Source: Fallopia convolvulus (taxonomy: Eukaryota; Streptophyta; Magnoliopsida; Caryophyllales; Polygonaceae). Taken from it: a DNA stretch of 64,000 bases. This document shows, piece after piece, positions 1 through 10,421 of this stretch. Location: contig OZ024724.1 in assembly GCA_964016875.1 (NCBI GenBank), positions 54,562,438-54,626,437 on the forward strand, given 5' to 3'. The notes under the pieces are model-generated. The model worked only from the letters and a program-made list of their open reading frames with translations. It was not told the DNA's origin and made no database searches. How positions within the stretch are numbered: position 1 is the first letter of the stretch; each line of letters starts with the position of its first letter. The position numbers were made by a program, and so were the translations under genes.

Positions 1-1030
1 GTTCAATTTGGGCTTTGTTGTCAAACTTTGGATTAGGGGCGTTTGGGGGTAATCTGCTTTTTTCGATCGACCAAAGCGATGAATAAGGAGACTACCGGTA
101 CTCACATTAGATCAATTGATAAGAATTTTGATGAACGGTTACGCTTTCGTTGTAATGTTTTATCAATCGGTAATGCTAGGGTTTTGTATTTTACTCGATT
201 TCTGCTAAGATTCTTGTGTTGCGCATCCTGAATTTTGATTTTTAGAGAGAAATGTGCTATTTCTTCTGGACTCTCAGAGTGATAGTGCTTAATCAACTTC
301 CCCTTTCGGAAAAAAATATAAACTCCCCTACCATTTTTCCTTTTTTTATATATATATATATAAATAGATACATGAACTGTTGTTTAGAGTGATAAGGGAA
401 GAGATTGGAGTTTTTTCCCAACGCCACAATCATAAGTGTTTGTAATGGCTATCACTCATGTAATGATTTGTCTTACATCACTTTGTGTTCCCCTAGTTAT
501 GGAATGACACAAATTTTGTGAAGGCAAAGAGAAGGGCAAAATAGATTAGAGGGTCAAGAACATGTTGTGCCCCCTTTTAATGCAGACGGCAGGGCATGTT
601 TGTAAGCTGTAACTTTAGTTTATTCTTCTTGTGATCAAATGCGCCTATATCCTGCAAAGTTGATAGAAGTGTAAGCACATTACTGCTGAGTCCATTCAAC
701 CAATCAGAAATTTGGCATTGAGTGTGAACTGTTGAGATAGGAAATACTATTTCGTAATCTTAAAGCTGTGAAAGGAAGCTCCATGCCTAATCATGTAGGG
801 AATATGTCATGTATCAACCCATAAGTCACACTCAATGAAAACCCCATAGGGAGATAAAGAAGTTTGAAGGATATCAATGATGGTCATGTCATTCTTACTA
901 TTGAAGAGCTAAGAGAATGAATCTAATCCCTTAGGATCCATCATATCATTCTGTTCTTCATAGGCTGCTCTTGCTGTTTGGTTGGTATTTGATTTGGAAG
1001 TATTGCATTGTAATAACATTGCTATTACAG
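1..1030 (+). other. Probable HSBP upstream/first-intron sequence
   Basis: AT- and T-rich, with a (TA)n run near 348-364 and no coding block. It most likely holds the first intron or 5' region of the HSBP gene, because an acceptor (ttacag) opens the first recognised exon at 1031. An AGGGTTTT element near 178 resembles those of plant 5' leaders. Confidence 0.5.
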
Positions 1031-2308
1031 GATGGACAAGACACTGATGATTCAAAACAAAGTACAGCTGACATGACAGTATTTGTAAGTTCCTCAATCC
1101 TTAACTAGTTTTCCAGATATGGTGTAACTGTGTAAAAAGTTCTTAGGCATCACTCTTCTACTACTTGAATTGCTGTAAAATGTTGGATATGGCTGTGTAC
1201 ATGTGTCATGAGTTTCATGACTCATGGCATGGTAAATTGTCTTTCTAACTGAAAGGATATATGCTTTTGCCCAAGGTTCCATGTTCTGACTCATTGCAAG
1301 CATCTGTACTGTCTGAATTTTCTGTGCAAATTGAGAAAACATCATTTCAGTTGGAAACAATTGTTTAATTTTGCAAAGCAATACAACATCTTGTGCTTGC
1401 AGCCCTAGAAGCGTAAATAATCAGCTAATGACTAACAAATTGTGTTCTTTCAGGTACAAAATCTTCTCCAGCAAATGGTAAGTTCATATCGCTACATCTT
1501 GACGTGTTTAGAATCTCTTGCCCATTTTATGTTGATGACTGCTGACTGCCAAATGATCTATCTTACAGCAAAGCAGGTTCCAAACAATGTCTGAGTCCAT
1601 CATTACGAAGAATATCCTTTCAGACACTATTGATATGCTTGTTTGAATTTTTATTTATATCAATTTTTTTTATTCTCCAAAAATAAAGATCGTTATTTGT
1701 GGAAGTGAAAATGAATGCCTAATTTGAAATAGATAGCCTTATCTAAATAGAAAGCTGAGTTTGATGTCTTCCACTTGCCTAAGCTGTAGAGGGCTAGTGG
1801 TTAGTGGTTGAGATTGTCAATTTGCAGCTGATGCTGACAACCTTTACATCTATCTGGTTTACAATATTTGCTTATTTTCTTAGTTTTAAGAACAGAATTA
1901 GTCTTGTCAAGTACAGGAATAAACATACTGGACCTCGTACATTTGTCAGAGCCTTTAACACTCATCTTTGTGGCCCTGCTGCTTGCCCTTTGAACACCAT
2001 CTTGTCAACTTCATATCCTCATTCTCCTTCCCAAAATGAAACTAAAAGTACCAATCATTTTTTCATGTTGTTATAAATAGCTGTGTAATAATTTCCGGTG
2101 TCCAAAAGAGTTGAAATTACTGTATGTTTATTCACTTTCCCATTTTGATATTCTTGACCTTATTATACTCGATGAAATGGGAAACCGGATTGGTGAGTTG
2201 GAGCAGAGCATTGATGAACTTAAAGCAGAAATCGGTGCAGAGGGTTCTCCTTCCCCTTCAGCTGCTGCCAGACCAAAAGCACAAGAAACAAAGGAGGATG
2301 AAGATTAG
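1031..2308 (+). CDS. HSBP: Heat shock factor-binding protein (HSBP1-like), exons 2-5 or so; first exon not found
   Basis: Small coiled-coil protein that binds trimeric heat shock factors and damps the heat response in cytosol and nucleus. Exons read at 1031-1084, 1454-1477, 1569-1611 and 2169-2308 join in frame to 86 codons beginning DGQDTDDSKQSTADM and ending in an acidic KPKA-like tail. The central heptads (QNLLQQMQSRFQTMSESI, then IDEMGNRIGELEQSIDELK) are the family hallmark. The last intron (1612-2168) is an AT-AC intron; without it the join ITK-I-DEMG fails. Plant homologues begin with Met directly before Asp-Gly, so the ATG should lie on a separate upstream exon ending in phase 0. I found no convincing ATG/GT pair in 1-1030; it may lie left of the window. 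Total length (87 aa with Met) fits the family. Confidence 0.93.
1612..2168 (+). other. U12-type (AT-AC) spliceosomal intron in HSBP
   Basis: The intron begins ATATCCTTT, an exact match to the U12 5' splice-site consensus of AT-AC introns, and ends TTATTATAC. A branch-site-like TTCTTGAC lies at 2151-2158, with its A 11 nt from the intron end, as expected for the minor spliceosome. Removing it restores the Ile codon (A + TC) and the conserved ITKIDEMG reading. No GT-AG alternative gives that protein. Confidence 0.9.
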
Positions 2309-4597
2309 TTCATATGGCTTTCTCACAATGTGCTCCACGTAGTAACTAGGGTGTTGTTGAATGTTCTTTCTTGGTTTGTGGTTGCAAAATGATGAATTGC
2401 AGCGATTTTATTCTCGGGTTTGAGTTTGAGATTGAACGTCTTTTTATTGAACATTATAGTTTCACTCTCGGTTTATGTGCTACAGCATATGATTTTGAGA
2501 CAATTTGAATTGTATTTGTTTCACCTGACCCGAAATTGTGAGTCTTTATTATCTTCTTGATGATTTTAGTTTCATTCTTCTTCTCCTCACGAGTTAAATA
2601 ATCATCTATTAAGCAAAGTTTTGTGCCTACTTAAGCAAAGCCTCACGCCTCTTCTTGACATCATCATTTGAATTTATGTAAAAAAACATTAAAAAATACT
2701 TGTAAATGATTGGGGCAACAATTAAACAAGACTCGAGTTTTTTGAGTCGCATAGAACACAAAGTGCACATTAGAAAAATCCTAATTTAAAATGTAAGTAA
2801 AGATATGAAATGATTGTGGTTGTTGGAATATCAACGTTAATATAAATAGGTTTTTGCTAAAATAGAAATCCAAGTTATGAAATGATCGTGGTTGTTGAAT
2901 TATCAACATTAGTTAGGGTTCTGCTAAAATCGAAATTTAATTTATCAGAAAAATATAAATCTATACTAGTTAAACTCATACGACTCAAATTTATTTATTT
3001 TAGAAATAGGATATTTATGAAAAAATAGTGAAAATTTCAATATAATTTGGTATGAATAGGTTATTGTGAGCGGATAAACCAAACATAATACCATAGTTAT
3101 TTTCGCTATAAAGGTATTTATTAAAATTACTACGCAATTATTTTCGTTATTTTCCATATAAAATTATATGACGGTTATGTAACTTAATGGAAGATTCTAT
3201 CTTTTATTAAAGATAGAATTAAAGTTGAAGAAAGGGTGGAATATTCCTTACTTGGGCTTTAAGGCAGTTGGCCAGCCCTAGAAGGATAAGATTTTCGGCC
3301 TGATACAGGGGCGGAGCGAGGGGGGCGAAGGGTGGCGGTCGCCCCCCCTTTCCCCGTTCTGATAAGTAATAATAGATTCCATTTCAAGTAAAAGTATCTA
3401 AAATAATTTGGAATAGTGGCAACGCGTTCAGCCTTCCACTCTTTGGTCCCGTGTTCAAAACTGACGACGACGCTCACTGGTCACTTCCTTTCTTTTTACT
3501 TAATGTGGCATGTTATTTGTTTTTTTTTTATGTGAGACAAATTAATTCAGTATATCTACTAAGTACTAACTACTCTAGTAACTAGTGGTGAGTAGTTTAA
3601 AATGTAAATAGTTTAAGTAATATTTCATTTTTTTTATGTGAGACAAAAATTGACGCATACTAAAACCAAAATACCATTTTTTTTTTGGGTTTAAAAAAGC
3701 AAAATAAAATTATCGTTAACATACTCTATATTGGTCAATATCTAAGTAATATTTCATTCGTAATTTCGTAGGAATTAGAGTGGATATTTTCTTTCTTTTT
3801 TTTGGTAAGATATTTTAATGTGGATGATTTTGTTCTCTTTTTTAATGTTTTGATGAATTTTCAATTTTCAGTGGATGGCTGATAAAGCAGGGGGCACAAG
3901 ACTGAAAAGTCGAAAGTTTTGGTGAAAATATCTTTCCAACAAAATGTCATACATCGACTTGGATTCATTTTTTACCCCTACCGAGTTACCGCTGGAAATA
4001 ATCGGAGCTTTTTACGGCACCTAAGAGTATCTGGAGGAATCACATTCACTCGTTCAAAATCTCTTCGCAACACTTTGCATATCTCAAAAACTCAGGAAAT
4101 TTGTTGGAATTCCAAAGTGTTTTTTAAAGAAAATAGAATGGGACTACCTTTATGTTGATATTTTCTTTCTATGTATTATATCTTTGATAGTGCGTTTAGT
4201 TAAAGTATACAGTATATCGACTATAACAGTATTTTAAAAACTTCATGATTCGAAAAAAGTAAAAAGTAGTAATACTTGAATGGTAAGTTTAAATTATTAT
4301 TTTTCCTAAAAAGCCATGAGAAGATGCCAAATAAATTCATATTAAATATTTTTTTCTTAAATTAAAAAAAACAGATCCAGGGAGTAGTAGTAGGAAGAAG
4401 AAAGACGCCACTCGCCAGGCGCCAGCCCATAAAAAAACAAATAAAATAATAATAACGATGAATAATTGAATTTCCGAATTTCCGTGTTTCCGTATTCATG
4501 TTAAAGTTCTTCCCCCTTCTCAAGTTTTGTTCTACATCTGGCCAACGGAAGACAGCAGCCATTCACTCAATTTTTTTCCACGCACTTTCTCCACCCT
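2309..4597. other. Intergenic spacer with a short transposon relic
   Basis: HSBP 3' UTR followed by AT-rich spacer. 3300-3480 stands out by base composition: a GC-rich stretch with runs of G and C (3309-3355), then TGGCAACGCGTT (about 3417) and GTGTTCAAAAC (about 3453). The last two are spaced like A- and B-boxes of a tRNA-derived SINE head. No coding potential was seen elsewhere. Confidence 0.35.
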
Positions 4598-4765
4598 TCA
4601 TATGTTTGCTTTGCAGATTCTCCCTTTCACTTCCTCTTCTTCTTCCTCTACCTTTTTTTCTAGTTCACCTCTCGCATCCCCCTTTTTGTGTCGCCTTCTT
4701 CAACGTCCATACCTTTACTTGTGATTTGGGTTTATTGTAGAGTTTCAATCAAGCGGATAATCCAG
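4598..4765 (+). other. 5' UTR exon of the PP2C gene (approximate start)
   Basis: CT-rich leader with TTCCTCTTCTTC-type tracts, ending AATCCAG|gtgggt at 4765. The 544-nt leader intron ends at 5309 (ttttgcag), six bases before the ATG. The transcription start is a guess; the donor and acceptor are clear. Confidence 0.5.
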
Positions 4766-5314
4766 GTGGGTATCTCCTGTTCTTGCTGATTTCTGTATTT
4801 GGATATGTGTTTTAATTTGGGTTTTCGCTATTTTGATGATTTATGTGGTGATTTGGCTTTTTTGAGTAGTTTTCTTTGTGATCTGAACTTCTTGCAAATG
4901 ATGGCCTTTGAATGTTCATTACAGGGACTCAAATTTTAATGCTTCACCAAGATGCCTTTTTGATGTAAACTAATCTATGATCTGGATTATAAACTGAAAT
5001 TAATTTGAAAGTCTTAGATTCATCATTACTTGACACTTGCATCAATTCAGGTTTACTAACAGATGGATATCATCTGCTGGATTTTTAATGCTTTCAATTT
5101 TAGGTTATCTTGAAGAAAGAACATATGGTCATTCAACCATCTATTCTTCTTTTACTTTTGTGATTAAACGAAATAGCATTGTGTTGATGGTGTCGATAAT
5201 GAATTAGAACTGAACAGTTCATATTACAGTTAATTAAACATTGGAGTCTTGCTTCTTTGAATAACCAGAACTACAAAAGTGCTAAAGCTACAATCTTTTC
5301 CTTTTGCAGCAATC

Positions 5315-7369
5315 ATGTTCAAAGAAACTATGTTAGCATCTACTGAAGAAGAAATAAAGGTGAGTTTCGGCTACAAATGCAACGGAAAGGAAGGTGTTGA
5401 CAATGGTTCTTTCAGACTACGTAGGACAAGCCGCTCCTTCTCCTGTCTTTCTGGAGCCGCCTTGAGCGCCAACACAACATTAGCAAACACAAACATGTGC
5501 AACGGTTTAATATGTGCTGAAATACTTCCAAGCTGGGACTCTCCAAAATCATTCCAAAGAATCCCATCTTCTCCATCACTTTCATCAAAGATGGATATGC
5601 TGTCATCTTCTTTACAAAGCACTCTTTCCAACTTAAGTTGTAGCTCACCTGAAGATGACTCATATCTTTTTAAGTCGAATTTTGCTTCTTCGCCATGTGA
5701 GAGTTTCCTTAATGCCATGGAAGTCCAAGTGGCTGGTGGAGCAGCTGGTGAAGATAGAGTTCAAGCTGTTTGCTCAGAAGAAGACGGTTGGCTGTTCTGT
5801 GCAATCTATGATGGGTTTAACGGAAGAGATGCTGCTGATTTTTTGGCTGGTACATTATATGACACCATCTTGATGAACTTGAACTCTGATCTAAAACATG
5901 ATTTGGAGGAGAGTAAAATTCCCAAAATCTCCCAATCAATTGAGATACCCGTAAGAAAGAACAGACAGAATTTAAGAGAAGTTGATCCTTTTAGGAGTTA
6001 TGGTTCACTTTCTGAAGTGGATTCGTCATCTGATAAATTTAGAAGTGTGGTTCTAGAATGTCTGTGTCGTGCTCTTAATCAGGCTGAGAATGACTTCTTA
6101 TCAATGGTGGAGCAGGAAATGGACGACCGTCCAGATTTGGTATCTGTTGGATCATGTGTGTTGGTGTCACTTTTGCTGGGGAAGGATCTTTATACCATGA
6201 GTCTTGGTGATAGTAGAGCTGTTTTGGCAAGAGATGGTGGTTTTGAAGGATTAAATGCTATTCAGCTCACTGATATACATTCTACTGATAATGAAGTTGA
6301 AAGATCTAGGCTCTTATCAGACCATCCTGATGATCCTTCGCCTATTTCTGCTGGAAGAGTTAAAGGAAAGTTGAAAGTCACCCGTGCCTTTGGTGTAGGC
6401 TACCTGAAGAAGGTAAAACTTACTGAATTACAACTTTCAAGTTTTTTTAAGATGGTTGAATGACAACATTTTATGTCCTTGTTATTTAAGAATAATGGCA
6501 GTTTTATAGATCAATAGCTATAGGGTTTGTTTGAAGTTATGCAATATAAAGAACTTAAGCATTATCAGGCATAAAAATTCAGAATGCAAATATTTGATTT
6601 AATTTGCATTTAGTTCTTGACCAAAAGCACATCATATCAGTGTATCATAAATTAGTGTGTTTTGGGCTTACTAAACAACACTTAAATCCTTTGTTTTCCA
6701 ATTGTGATTCAAAAGTGCTCCAACTTTGAGTTGTTGTTTTGTTTATGCAGAAAAACTTGAATGATGCTTTGATGGGAATTCTTAGAGTTCGTAACTTGAT
6801 AAGCCCTCCTTACGTCTCTACAAACCCTTCAATCAACGTTCACAGAGTATCAGAAGCTGATCGCTTTGTGATAGTAGCAAGTGATGGATTGTTTGACTTC
6901 TTCACAAACGAGGAAGCAGTAAAACTTGTGCACTCTTATATTTTGAGCAACCCATCAGGGGATCCCGCAAAGTTCCTGCTTGAGAAGCTCATGGTTAGAG
7001 CTGCTGACTGTGCCGGTAATGCATATCTTCCTATTTTTCTTTATTTCTGTTTAGCTGCGTAACAAAATAAAGTTATTCTTAGTCATTGAATCATCTCTTC
7101 TTGTCCTATTGTTAGATGCTAGCACTTGGAAGTTTCTATACTTATTTTGATGAATATGACAATGAAATTTATCTATTTTTGTCGAACAAAAAGAAAAACA
7201 GTCACCTTATGTTATGAAATTGTCTGGATGTGTTCTCTCAGGATTTACTATGGAAGAGCTTATGACAATCTCGCCACCAAGGAGAAGGAAATACCATGAT
7301 GATGTGACCGTAATGGTGATCATACTAGGAACCAACAAACGAACTTCTAGAGCTTCAACTTTTCAATAA
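5315..7369 (+). CDS. Protein phosphatase 2C, clade C / POLTERGEIST-like (PP2C 40 type)
   Basis: Mg/Mn-dependent serine/threonine phosphatase. CDS exons 5315-6412, 6751-7015 and 7242-7369 join in frame to 496 aa, close to the Arabidopsis PP2C 40 length as I recall it. The N-terminal ~140 residues are low-complexity and Ser-rich. The catalytic core then shows AIYDGFNGRDAADFL (the DGFNG form is typical of the POL clade), GSCVLVSLL, SLGDSRAVLARDGG, HPDDPS, GRVKGKLKVTRAFG, IVASDGLFDFF and a terminal HDDVTVMVIILG carrying the metal-binding Asp. The start is the first in-frame ATG after the leader-intron acceptor. All expected motif aspartates are present, so it looks functional. Clade members act in stem-cell and receptor-kinase signalling; the exact substrate cannot be read here. 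Confidence 0.93.
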
Positions 7370-8346
7370 GTAGAATATTTTTCTTTGTTTTGGGTCACTA
7401 TGCAAAAAACTAGAAGAAGAAAAGTTGATTTTTTATGTACAATCAAAGATCAAAACTTGTATAAGCTGTATGATCTTCCCAATTTGATGTTCATAGACAT
7501 CAACAAGATTGGAAGACTTGGCTGTTGATAGAGGCTGTACTCATTGCAAAATTGGTCGAAGATAAAAGATTGACCTGTTTTGCAAGTGTTTGAGCTAATG
7601 ATAATGGATTTGCCAAGAATGTTTTGATGTATAAGTTTTTGCTACAACGTGCATTACCAAATCTACATGTTTCTAGCTGCGCTACATTCATAATTTCATA
7701 TGTTGTTTGCGTTCTGCAACTCTTTGGAGAACTCGACTGATTTCTACCTGTGTGAGAAGCTGTAAAGGAACAAAAACCATATCAGTAAATATTTTGCAAG
7801 TTGCTCGTGAACTTTCTTTACTAATGTTGCATATGCTTTGCATCTGATTGAATTATCTACCATTCCATAGTCATACAAGGGAAAAAAGTATGTCACGTGA
7901 AATCTTCTACGTGTTTATGAATTTGAAGTTGGGAGGAGAGTAGATGTGGAATGTTGGTTACCGTAAATGAGTGTGTAACGTTCTAATTTTAATTTTACTG
8001 GTGAAATAGCATAAAAAGGTTTTAAAAAAAAGTTGTCAAATTGTCGAAAGTGGCCAACTTCAATACACCTATTTGCTTTTTTTTTTTTTTTTGCCAAGAA
8101 AAACTATAATGAAGTCAAAGAAGGATGGTCTTTCAACCACAAAAGTTACACTCATGTCGACCTCAATAAATTGCAGTTGACAACAGTGAAATAAATGGCA
8201 AAAGAGTGACGATTTCACCTATGGGTGAAATTGGTCTGTTACAAGTAGTTGCACAACAGCATTCAAACTTCAACCATCACGGATTCTTAGTACATCTAGG
8301 AGGATTAGAGGTGCATATATGATAAGAATAAGACAGATTATTCCAA
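7370..8346. other. Intergenic spacer between convergent genes
   Basis: 3' flanks of the PP2C gene (+) and the coiled-coil gene (-). Apart from a poly-T tract near 8078-8091 I see no gene, RNA or transposon border here. Confidence 0.6.
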
Positions 8347-10410
8347 TCAATTGGTGTTCTCTGAATCATCATTTGCATGTGAGGTCTTAATTTCTACCTC
8401 ACTTTCTTCCTCAGAGTTTTCAGCTTTGTCTTCCTCAGCCTTGTTTTCTTGATTTGCTGCAACACCATCATCTTTGCTACTTCCTTTTTCTACTTCTTTA
8501 TTTAGTGGTATTGAAGACTCCATCGAAGGATCCTGCTGCTGTAGAAATAGAGATTCATTTTACAAAAAAGAATTATTATAGTTAAGTATGGGGGTATCCT
8601 CTCATTGGCTGATACAGTTCCTTTGAGATGGAAATAGCCCCTATATCAATTTGATGCATTTTAACTAAATTCAGTTATTATTGTCACATAGCTGAATTTC
8701 AGTTTTGCTCGGGTCTTTCAGGTGGATCGAGCACCCATCTTGACCCCCCAAATCCTGCTTGTGCGGGACTATACTGGGCGATGATGAATGATTATAGTTA
8801 AGTGAGATGATTAGGGCCCGGAAAAAGGTAATTACCCCAAGGTTATTCAAGCTAGCTGTGACATCTTCTTGCTGCTGCTGAAGGGTTGTCCTCAGATCTT
8901 TAAAATCCTAAAGATAAACAAAATTAGGTGCAAGGTTTTAATGAAAAGTATAAGCGGAAGCAAAAGAAAAGAGACAACTCACACGTTGAAGTAGCTCTGC
9001 TTCTGCATTTAAAGATTTCTTCAGCTCCGCTAACTCCTGGACACAGAAAAAGCAGTTAAACATATAAGTTACACATAAATTTAACAATGAAGCTGAAATC
9101 ATCATCATCATTGACCCAGTGAGGCTCCGCTACAGCGGAATCTGGGGGGTCAAGATGGGGATACCTTTGCCCAAGGGAAAGGGGGTACGCCCGATAGACC
9201 CAACAATGAAGCTGAAATAGTTTTTTTTTCCTAAATAACTCATAACTTGATCAGCAAAGTAAATATTTGTGTAGAGCCTTCTAAAGTTCTAAATATGCCA
9301 TATAAATCTGGCGCGCAATCAGGCACGGATGAAATCAACATATTTATATTTGGAGTTCAGCTCAATTTCTACAGCATAATTGATTGTGCTTGCTACAGAA
9401 CAATCAGCATATTCAGAGCTGGATTCCGACTGCCGCTGTTTCAGACAACAATTTGTCACAAGTATGTTACCTCTGGTAATATTAGAATAAGATATACAAT
9501 GAGGTTAAAAGACTCCTTCACGGTCCACACTACATTGCTTAAAGAAAAGCTGATTAAAATGTACATTCACAAATGACCAAAGAGGACCAAAAGTTCAAGA
9601 ATGAAGAATGAAATCAGCTTCTAGTTATTGCAAATGGGTAATCACAAGTAAGAAAAGGTAAGAAAGCTTTTGCTTAATCAATGATCATTCATGTTCATCA
9701 GAAAGATGTGCTACAAGAGAAGAAAAAACAATACCAAGTACCCTATTGCTAAAAAGCCCAAAAAATTACCAACTTGATCTTCTGTACTCTAATAGTTCAC
9801 AGGTGAAAACTTGCAGTGGTACAACTTCAGAGAAAAGATATATGCATAACTCAGCAAGTAGATCAGAGTGTAAAACAAATCCATTACAAAAATGGATTTA
9901 AACATGGACTTACATTGCGACAGATGTTAACTTGAGTGTCCAACTTCGACCTCCAATTTTGAACATCCTATAAGAAATTATGTAGAAATTATTATATGAG
10001 AAATTATAAACAACACCAATCACTAGCTCAAAGTGTAAGGTACCTGTTTTAGGTTTTGAATCCTGTTCAACAACTCCGTTCTCGATTCGTTCAGTTCCTA
10101 CATCCAGAAAAAAAAAATGTGGAAAAGGAAAGTTTACATATAGAAAACGAAGCGAACTTCTTGTCTAAAGAGAGAGACGGAATTTGAGCTAGCAAAAGTG
10201 CAAATCCGTACCGTAATTCTCGAATTCATAGGCTTCAGACTCTCCTTCTTCACCATATATAAATATAATCAAAGCATGAAAGCATCAAATCAGAAATGGG
10301 AAAGTTAATTAGACAAGTTTAAACACAAAAAATTTAGATCTCAATCTTGTTTTACTGACCAATGAAGAAGAATTGTCTCCGGTAGCAGAAGTGGAGTTGG
10401 AACTCGGCAT
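8347..10410 (-). CDS. Uncharacterised acidic coiled-coil protein, 170 aa, seven phase-0 exons
   Basis: Exons on the minus strand in order: 10360-10410, 10212-10247, 10044-10097, 9914-9967, 8983-9036, 8836-8907 and 8347-8538. Every one is a multiple of three, every intron is phase 0 and every border is GT-AG. The product starts MPSSNSTSATGDNSSSL. It then has about 115 residues of charged heptad-like sequence (for example ELNESRTELLNRIQNLKQ and ELAELKKSLNAEAELLQR) and a Glu/Ser/Asn-rich acidic tail. I recognise it as a conserved plant-type hypothetical protein but cannot name a function. Codon use, splice borders and uninterrupted frame argue for a real gene. A telo-box (TAGGGTTT on the plus strand, 10414-10421) lies just before the ATG. 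Two SINEs occupy its introns. Confidence 0.8.
8588..8790 (+). mobile_element. SINE-like insertion A (203 bp) in the last intron of the coiled-coil gene
   Basis: Flanked by exact 13-bp direct repeats ATTATAGTTAAGT at 8575-8587 and 8791-8803. The body ends in a short GATGATGAATG tail. Its 3' half (ATCTTGACCCCCC, then GCGGGACT and GGGCGATGATG) is shared with insertion B in the other orientation. Length, simple-repeat tail and target duplication fit a SINE. I cannot name the family. Confidence 0.75.
9100..9201 (-). mobile_element. SINE-like insertion B (102 bp, probably 5'-truncated)
   Basis: Flanked by exact 17-bp direct repeats AACAATGAAGCTGAAAT at 9083-9099 and 9202-9218. Read on the minus strand it runs from GGGTCTATCGGGCG through ATCTTGACCCCCCAGATTCC to a (ATG)n tail. 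The perfect, long target duplication indicates a fairly recent insertion. Confidence 0.8.
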
Positions 10411-10413
10411 GTC

Positions 10414-10421
10414 TAGGGTTT
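10414..10421 (-). promoter_or_regulatory. Telo-box in the leader of the coiled-coil gene
   Basis: AAACCCTA on the coding (minus) strand, a few bases upstream of the ATG. This element is common in leaders of plant genes active in dividing cells. Confidence 0.45.

Noticed and set aside
9247..9576. 109-codon ORF
   Set aside because: It lies in an intron of the coiled-coil gene on the opposite strand, with no domain and AT-rich codon use.
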